This document shows, piece after piece, positions 57,443 through 64,000 of a DNA stretch of 64,000 nucleotides. The notes below the pieces were generated by a model. The model worked only from the letters and a program-made list of their open reading frames with translations. It ran no database searches and was not told the origin of the DNA. Position numbers and translations under genes: made by a program. Numbering within the stretch: the stretch's first letter is position 1; each line of letters starts with the position of its first letter. Source of the stretch: Doryteuthis pealeii (Eukaryota; Mollusca; Cephalopoda; Myopsida; Loliginidae); assembly GCA_023376005.1 (NCBI GenBank), contig CM042157.1, forward strand, positions 92,261,349-92,325,348, read 5' to 3'.

Positions 57443-58440
57443 TTACCCTAGCCTAGGCCTACGGGAGGTCTCAAACTTCACCTAAGATGTATAAGACGTA
57501 GGGCAAATTGTGATACTATGGTTAAAGACGAACATGGTCAGAATAAATAAATAAATAAATAAGAAAGAGAGTAGGTTAAGGTCCGGCATAAGTAAAAGGG
57601 GTGGGTGGCTGACCTTTTTACGAATCCAAAGATTAGGTCGTAAAGTTTAAAGAGACCTGTATGCCACCATGAAATGGGACCACTTGGTGATAATATCTTA
57701 GGCACCCAGGTATTAAAAGCAAAAAGGATTTTTTTAGGAGAAATTCTCTTTTGAAAAAATTAATGATCAACATATTGAAGACGGATTGTCTGGAAAAATA
57801 TTTGAGTGCTTTAATTTTAAGGGTTAATGGCGACTCGAAGTCTGCGATTTATTTAAGTTCTGGCCATTTGTGTGGTCCGGAGAAGATGGTTTAGGTAGGG
57901 GAATTTGACATAAATACAACTAAACTCGAGCCCTAAGTTAGTTAGCACCCGGGGATTGAAGGGTTAAGTTCGCCAGTAGGGATAGCAGCAGTAGTAGCCA
58001 GCTGGATAGACAGCGGAAGATCACACACACTCTTCTTCCATCCGCGTCTTGTTTACACACATTTGTGGTTGTTGTTGTTGTTTTGTTTTTAATCCTTGTG
58101 AGCCTGTATTTCTGACTCGTGCTTAAATTCGGCCGGCACATAATTCACAACGTTGGGATCTAGACAAGTACATCTAAAGAGCAGAGTGCAGAACAGGTCG
58201 TCTCACAAAATATTTGAGCCAAAATTCTGGAAAATATTGCGTCATATATGCCATCAAATACGGTAATTTGATTCCAATTTACTTAGCAACAAACAACTGC
58301 AACCAACCTACTGTCGAAATCAAGAAAAATCCTTGAAAAAGACATTACAATAAATTTGACAATCCCTCAAAACCTACCGCTCGGCATCAAATAACCCTGG
58401 ATAGGTTGGCATGCCGTTAAAATCAATCAATCAATCACTT
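56440..58440 (-). repeat. Dispersed repeat D, copy 2, split by a TA-flanked transposon
   Basis: 56640-57140 is the reverse complement of parts of 36300-37600. A related tail (GGATAGGTTGGCATGCCGTT) resumes at 58390 after the 57203-58265 element. Copy D therefore predates that transposon. Confidence 0.55.
57203..58265. mobile_element. TA-flanked DNA transposon, about 27-bp inverted ends
   Basis: TA-CCGTATTTGACGGCATATA and TATATGCCATCAAATACGG-TA form near-perfect terminal inverted repeats; a second GGCATATAAGACGCA sits just inside the left end. A (TAA)n tract lies at 57389-57440. No transposase frame is recognised. Confidence 0.75.
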
Positions 58441-58532
58441 AACTACTTGCTACATGAACTCATGACACAAAACACAATGATACAAAAACGATTACATCAT
58501 TGACATATTCGGACTTCTATCTATCTATCTAT

Positions 58533-58973
58533 CTATAAAGGACAGTTGTGCCCATGTGTATGTCCGGAGGAAACTTCGAAAATAAAAAATTAACGACAAA
58601 GTAAATATATATACACATTAAATATCACTAGGACTTGGTTTTTGAGCAAAAATAATGAAGATTTGATTTATATTTGTGAAGATAATTAAAAAATAAGATT
58701 TAAATGGTAACAGCATAGAATTTTTTTTTTTGCATTTAATATTGTAAATAGTAGACATTAATTTTTCTTTTAGAGTGACTTGATCAATGCAAGATCTTTT
58801 TTTTTTACGTGGGGATTTTAATGGGGCATCCTGCGAGGGTCCAACGCACGATTCAGTTATAAATTATTACTGAATCGGGAGTTGGATCCCCGCAGAATGC
58901 CCCATGGACCTGCGAGACTAACTTTTAAAAGAAAATCCCCTCTACCAAGGCGACGCCGGGTAGCCGATTCTAG
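58533..58973 (+). mobile_element. Helitron-like element, family 2, copy B
   Basis: Full match to 44754-45164, with the terminal hairpin GGCGACGCC...GGGTAG and CTAG. It holds an extra inverted piece (TTATTACTGAATCGGGAGTT, 58863-58915) that duplicates its own neighbouring sequence in reverse. Confidence 0.65.
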
Positions 58974-58975
58974 TA

Positions 58976-59364
58976 CATATATAAAGGGCAGTTGGTGTGC
59001 ATGTATGTCCGGAGGAAACTATGAAAATAAAACAATTAACGACAAAGTAAATATATATATACACATTAAATATCACCAGATATTGGTTTTTGAGCAAAAA
59101 TAATAGAGATTTGATTTATATTCATGAAGATGATTAAAAAATAAAATTAAAATGATAACAGCATGGATTTTTTTTTTCATTTAATATTTTAGATAATAGA
59201 CATTAACATTTCTTTTCAGAGTAGCTGGATCAATGCAAGGTCTAATTTTTTTTTTTTACATAGGGATTTTAATGGGGCATCCCACGAGGATTCCACTCAC
59301 GATTCAGTAATAATGTATCTGCGGGACTAACTAAATCCCCTCTACACCGGGTAGCCGCTGCTAG
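58976..59364 (+). mobile_element. Helitron-like element, family 2, copy C (head-to-tail with copy B)
   Basis: Begins ATAAAGGGCAGTTGG directly after the CTAG of copy B and ends GGGTAGCCGCTGCTAG. Part of the terminal stem is deleted. Confidence 0.65.
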
Positions 59365-59820
59365 TCTCTTCTAAGCTTGTTTGTTTAAACGTTAACACTG
59401 TTAATGTGAAACTTTAATTCTCAATTCTGTGACTGTTAGACTACTATGTTCTGCGACTATTAGACTACTATGTTCAAGGAGAGATCTAGCCCCTACAAAG
59501 TTTTAGCCCCTACACTCTCAATGGATTTCTGTAGAGATTACACTATGTAACACAAATTTTGTTCTTGGGTAGTATATACTTTAAACATACGCTCATTTCT
59601 TTTTGGGCGCCGGTGGTTGTCTTCAGTGATGTTTTTATGCAAAGTTCATTGGGATGTTTCGGGTCTTACAACATCATACATCCCTCGCATTGCAGACCCC
59701 ACCAGAGGCGATCTAACTCTGGTGCAACCACCTTTTCTTAACCGCTAAAAAGACATGATGGGGAAAATCTTTTTTTTATACTGGACGGTTGTTGACCTCA
59801 TCCCAATCAAACACAAAGCA
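59365..59820. other. Intergenic, nothing recognised
   Basis: Tandem GTGAC/GCGACTATTAGACTACTATG repeat of about 26 bp near 59440-59480. Otherwise nothing supported. Confidence 0.4.
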
Positions 59821-59943
59821 CCGCGCTTCCGATTGGTTGTTAGAACCAGCCAATCAGACGCGCGGAACTCCATATTTAAATGGGATACGTAGCCAAAAAC
59901 ACTTTTCTTTTGTACGGAATACTAAGCTTGTAACGAGGTAAGT
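59821..59943 (+). promoter_or_regulatory. Candidate RNA polymerase II promoter and 5' exon with splice donor
   Basis: An imperfect palindrome at 59821-59865 carries an inverted CCAAT box (GATTGGTTG) and a direct one (AGCCAATCAG) within CCGCGC...GCGCGG. CATATTTAAAT, TATA-like, follows at 59871-59881. About 55 bp later comes GAG-GTAAGT (donor at 59938). This spacing suits a promoter plus a short non-coding first exon. No downstream coding exon is seen, and the next 2 kb is homopolymer-rich. An LTR or satellite origin is possible. Confidence 0.35.
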
Positions 59944-60787
59944 CAAACATTTTCTTTAGTCATGCTAAAAGAGGAATTACTTTAATGATTTTTCTGTATC
60001 TAAGTACCATTTTTGTTCACTTTTTTTTTTTTATGAGCCCCCCCTTTTTTTTTCTTTTATTCTTTATTTTTTATTTTTTTATTTTTATTTTTTTTTTTTT
60101 TACATAATTACACTTGTGTACGTATTGCATCAAACGGCCGTGACTTTTAATTTTATTTTGTTTTATTTTACTCATAATTTTTCTATTTACATGGTATATT
60201 TGCTTTGTAATTTGCTTTGCCCCCCCCCCACGTTACGACGTGTTAAAGATTAAATACTAATTTTAAAATATATAAACTTACATTCTATTTAAACACAAAT
60301 ATATATATACATTTACGTTTACTAAAATTTAGATTAACATGTTTCAACTATTGATTAAATATAAAATAAAACAATTCGTTTATCCCCACACGCACCTAAC
60401 GACGTGTCGAAGATTATTTACTAATCACAAAAAAAAAAAATTAAAAAATAATGTAAAATTTAAAAGGAAGACTTAATACAGACTACATCCTATATTTGTC
60501 AATAAAATGTGCTAATAGAATCCGCTCCTATAAAAAAAAACAAATAAAAATAACTAACCGAGGTTTAACAGAATATAACTAAAACTACATATTCCATCTA
60601 CCACTGAGAGTAAAGAATATTCTATTTAAAACTAATCTTATTTATCTGTTCGGCTTCAATTTGTCTATATTCATATGTCTGGAAGGAAATTATTTATCCA
60701 TTAAATCCCTTTATCCCCCCTCCTTTTAAAATTATAGCCGCCATTTTAAGTCGAAATGAAGTGACGAAATGAAATAGCGAGTGAAAA

Positions 60788-60819
<32 letters not shown>

Positions 60820-61875
60820 AAAAAAAAAATCCAATATTGTCACCCCCCCTTTCAAACTGAAAACTAAAAATCACTAAAAACCCTTACGAAACTGCATTAA
60901 GCAAAATTAAAGCATTTTTCCCCTCCACTCGATAACAATCGATGGTGACTTAAAAAAAAAAATTTTTTTAGATAATTTTTAGAATACTTAATTCCAAATT
61001 AAAACATTATCAATCCATATGAATTAAAAAAAAAAAAAAAAAAAAAATGAACAAAAATTACGATGACGAAATAACCGAAATCAAACCAACGAAATTTTGC
61101 GTTTAAACATTATTTGTCATGGCAAAAGAGAAAGAAAATATAAACAATTTTTGGAACAAATGTAAGACAACAATTAGGATTAAAATTAATTTACTCTATA
61201 TACCATTACGACGTTAAAAGTAAACAACGCTTATTTATAACAAGTGAAGCTTAAAATAACTGGAGAACAACTCGCGCTTAAAATACGAAACTAAGCAGAA
61301 TTTTACACTAAAAAAAAAAAAAAATTAAAAACGCTAATCTTTAAATGGCTATAAATTAAAATAAATCAGTGTAACTCACGTTTAAAATACGAAAAGTACG
61401 GGAAATTTTACGCTTAAAGAAAAAAAAAAAAAAAAAAAAAAAAAAAATTAAAAACGCTAATCTTTAAATGGTGATAAATTAAAATAAATGGTGTGTACCT
61501 CACGTTTAAAATACGAAAGTAAGGGAAATTTTATGCTTAAAAAAAAAAAAAAAAAAAAAATGCAAGTTTTCCGGGTGATCAATTAAATAATTGGTGTGTA
61601 ACTCACGCTTAAAATACGAAAAAAATGAAGTTTTACTAGCGATAATGAGAGAATAAAACGAAAAAAAAAAAAAATTTTAAATTAACTTTCCTTCCATTTG
61701 TTTGTTTTTTTTTTTTTTTTTCTTTCTTTCCCTTTCCCTTCTTCTCCCTTCATATATCTCCCACCGTTCCCTCCCCTTCCTTCCTTCCTATACAGTTTGG
61801 AAAAATTTAGTACTTTACATTTACAAAACAAAAGCTTTTAGCGCATTTGTGCACATCATATATCCCGGTAGACTT
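59944..61875. repeat. Homopolymer-rich tract with about 100-125-bp tandem degenerate units
   Basis: Many A- and T-runs (up to about 27 at 60786-60831) and CCCCCC runs. ACTCACGYTTAAAATACGAA recurs at 61271, 61375, 61499 and 61602, marking a degenerate tandem array. ACGACGTGTYRAAGATT recurs at about 60235 and 60400. No coding sequence. Confidence 0.6.
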
Positions 61876-64000
61876 TTTTTTTTTTAAATATTTTTCAATT
61901 ACGCGATGAGGGGATAGAAATAAAATTATTTAGTATTTTGTTTGGTGGTCCAATGGCTTCCTCTTTTCAACCAAAGCCAATTTGCTGTTCTTTCCGCTGT
62001 CTTTGTTATGCTTTGAATTGCTTTTCTTTTATTTGCACCGCTTAGCCCTATGTCATTCAAAGCTTTACACAAAGATCTTGCCACAAATCCCCTCGCGCCA
62101 ACTTCTATTGGTAGGTATTTTACATTCCATCCTTTGTTTCTACAACTCTCTACCAATTCATCGTATTTTAATTTTTTTCTTTCGTGCGCCTCTTCCGCAT
62201 GTTCTTCCCAGGGAACTGTTAGCTCCCACATTATTATTTTCTTGATCTTGTTTGAAAATAACACTATGTCTGGCGCAATGTTGTTTGAACGATGTGTATT
62301 GGGAAAATTAGCCTTGTTCCCAAATCAGCCCTTAACTCCCAATCAGCTGCTCGTGACAAATCGTTCGGTTTGGGCTTTTCTTTTTTTATTGTTTTTACTC
62401 CGGCCCTGACAAACTCTATTGCTTTTCTATCATCTATCAGTTTATTTGTATGGATGGCTGTATCCACTACTTCGGCAATAATCTTTAGGATCTGATCATG
62501 GCGCCATCTGTAGCGACCGTCTGCCAGCGCCGTTTGGCAGCTACTAAGTATGTGTTTCAGAGATCCCATCCTTCCACATAATTGACATAGGGGGTTTTCT
62601 GTTTTTTTCCACACAAAGAGGTTCGCAGGGCTCGGGAGGGTGTCATACACGGACTGAATTAAAAATTTTATGGCTACGTTATTATTCCACACATCGGACC
62701 ATGTTATTCTTCGATTTTCAATGGATTCCCACTTGGTCCATGCCCCCTGTTGTCTTAGCCCAATCATTTTCTCTGTCCTCTTCTCTTCTTCACCTGTTCG
62801 TATTTCCTCTTGTAGAAGATGGTGTCTTTCTTTTCCAGTCGCCTTATCCACCCTGATGGAGGGGAAATAACCCAATCCCGCTCGGCCAGTTGCTACTACA
62901 CCCAATAGCGCCTTTTCACGTAGTCTTTCTTCTGCTATTTTTAAGGCCTTAGTCGCTTTCCACTTTCTTCCTGTGTATATTTCAACGTTTGCACCGCAAA
63001 CCTTGGGATCCTTGGAATACTTGTATTGTATTGATGATCTGATTTTTGCGACTTTATACTCTTCCACAAGGCTCTTAAACGGGAGCTGCAATGCATTTGA
63101 ATTTGCATACAACGCAGCACTGCTCAGACATTTTGGCAAACCCAGCCATCTGCGCAGTTTGGAATTGATTTTCTTTTCCAGCTGCTCTACGTTAAAGGCT
63201 GTGAATTCGTAGATGGTTAATGGCCATAATACTTTTGGCAGAATAGCATGCTGATATATCCAAGCTTTAAAACGGCCCGGGAGGCCTGATTTATCTACCT
63301 TATTCAACCATCTCTCCAGACCTTCTCTTGTTTCCTTGATAGCCGCAGCGTCTCTTAAGGAATTATCAAAACGCTTTCCCAGACATTTTACGGGATTCTG
63401 CTTTATTGTAGGATGAATTCTCCAGAAAGCTTAAATCGCTCCTCCAATGGTTTCCCTTTTTTTAACACTAAGGAACGTGATTTTGTCGCGTTGAAACTCA
63501 TCCTGGCCCATGTTATGATCTTTTCAATTCCCTTTAGCAGCCATCTTGCGCCAATAACAGACGTCGATGTAATCGTCATGTCATCCATGTACGCACGAAT
63601 TGGGGGTTGTCTTAGTCCAGATCTGGTGATCGGGCCTCTACACTCTCCCTCTGCAGCTTTTATTAGCATATTCATAGCTAAGGCAAAAAGTGTCGCGGAG
63701 ATGGTACATCCGGTTATAATTCCCCTCTCCAGCTTATGCCATGTCGACGCAATATTTCCCGATATCGTTCTTATCCGAAAGTTGTTATAGTAGTCGACAA
63801 TTAGTTCGGTAATTTTGTTGGGAATATGATGGTGTTTAAGGGCTTTCTCAACTAATCTATGGGGGATTGATCCGTAGGCATTTTTTAGGTCCAGCCATAA
63901 GACAGCCAAGTCACCTTTGTTTGTTTTTGTCTCTTTTAGCAGCTGTGTAATAACTCCTGTATGTTCAATACACCCCGGCATCCCAGGTACTCCTCCTTTC
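61876..64000 (-). pseudogene. R2-like LINE, 3' part, broken by frameshifts, continues past the right edge
   Basis: Minus strand. 63403-63981 encodes the reverse-transcriptase palm: VLWLDLKNAYGSIPH (first metal Asp) and AYMDDMTI (YxDD). 62264-63307 encodes thumb and the CCHC knuckle (CQLCGRMGSLKHILSSC). 61926-62264 encodes the REL endonuclease (IIMWELTVPWEE, LPIEVGARGF, ANWLWLKRG); the PD motif just before it lies in the reading frame after the break. Breaks are near 63415 and 62290. A poly(A) run at about 61875-61887 follows the stop, as expected of a LINE 3' end. Young-looking but not intact. Confidence 0.88.

Overview
This is a eukaryotic, AT-rich, repeat-laden window from an invertebrate animal. 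A lophotrochozoan, probably a mollusc, is the best guess. Reasons: very large coding exons separated by about 10 kb of transposon debris and simple repeats, tRNA-derived SINEs, R2-like LINEs, Ty3/Gypsy relics, Helitron-like elements and a short mollusc-type motif (gttatctccctt) near 11268. No species is claimed.

The real genes are three same-strand paralogues of one unusual receptor guanylate cyclase: 2-3298 (5' end outside the window), 13684-18804 and 30772-35868. Each is a single uninterrupted reading frame; the two complete ones encode about 1,700 residues. Order of parts: signal peptide, about 500 residues of beta-sandwich-like repeats, an ANF-receptor/periplasmic-binding-like region, three EGF-like modules, one membrane segment, a kinase-homology pseudokinase, a coiled coil, and a class III cyclase domain. 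All three cyclase domains keep both metal-binding aspartates but have replaced the asparagine, arginine and cysteine normally used for transition-state and guanine contacts. This resembles the alpha subunit of soluble guanylate cyclase and suggests they need a partner chain. Ectodomains diverge much more than the intracellular half, which has a tract of about 110 nt identical in all three genes.

The paralogues also share flanks: a block of about 47 bp with TGATGTCA about 140 bp before the ATG (genes 2 and 3), a poly(A) region (genes 1 and 3), and a downstream block in all three. The downstream block of gene 1 appears to have seeded a 3 kb satellite of 91-bp units at 4302-7330. The duplicated unit therefore included promoter, gene and 3' flank.

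The rest is mobile and repetitive DNA. 3.3-13.4 kb: a foldback element in the gene 1 3' UTR, the satellite, Helitron-like, TA-flanked and SINE copies. 18.9-30.6 kb: a deleted mariner, a 29-bp minisatellite, foldbacks in TA-rich DNA, SINEs and an LTR-like block. 36-47 kb: a solo LTR, LINE fragments including a REL-endonuclease LINE at 39.7-41.6 kb, and long palindromes. 47-59 kb: a broken Gypsy pol, another LINE tail, and a 29-bp array of 1.9 kb with all three frames open that is not a gene. 59.4-64 kb: a CCAAT-palindrome/TATA-like/splice-donor cluster, a homopolymer-rich tract and a broken R2-like LINE on the minus strand that runs off the right edge.
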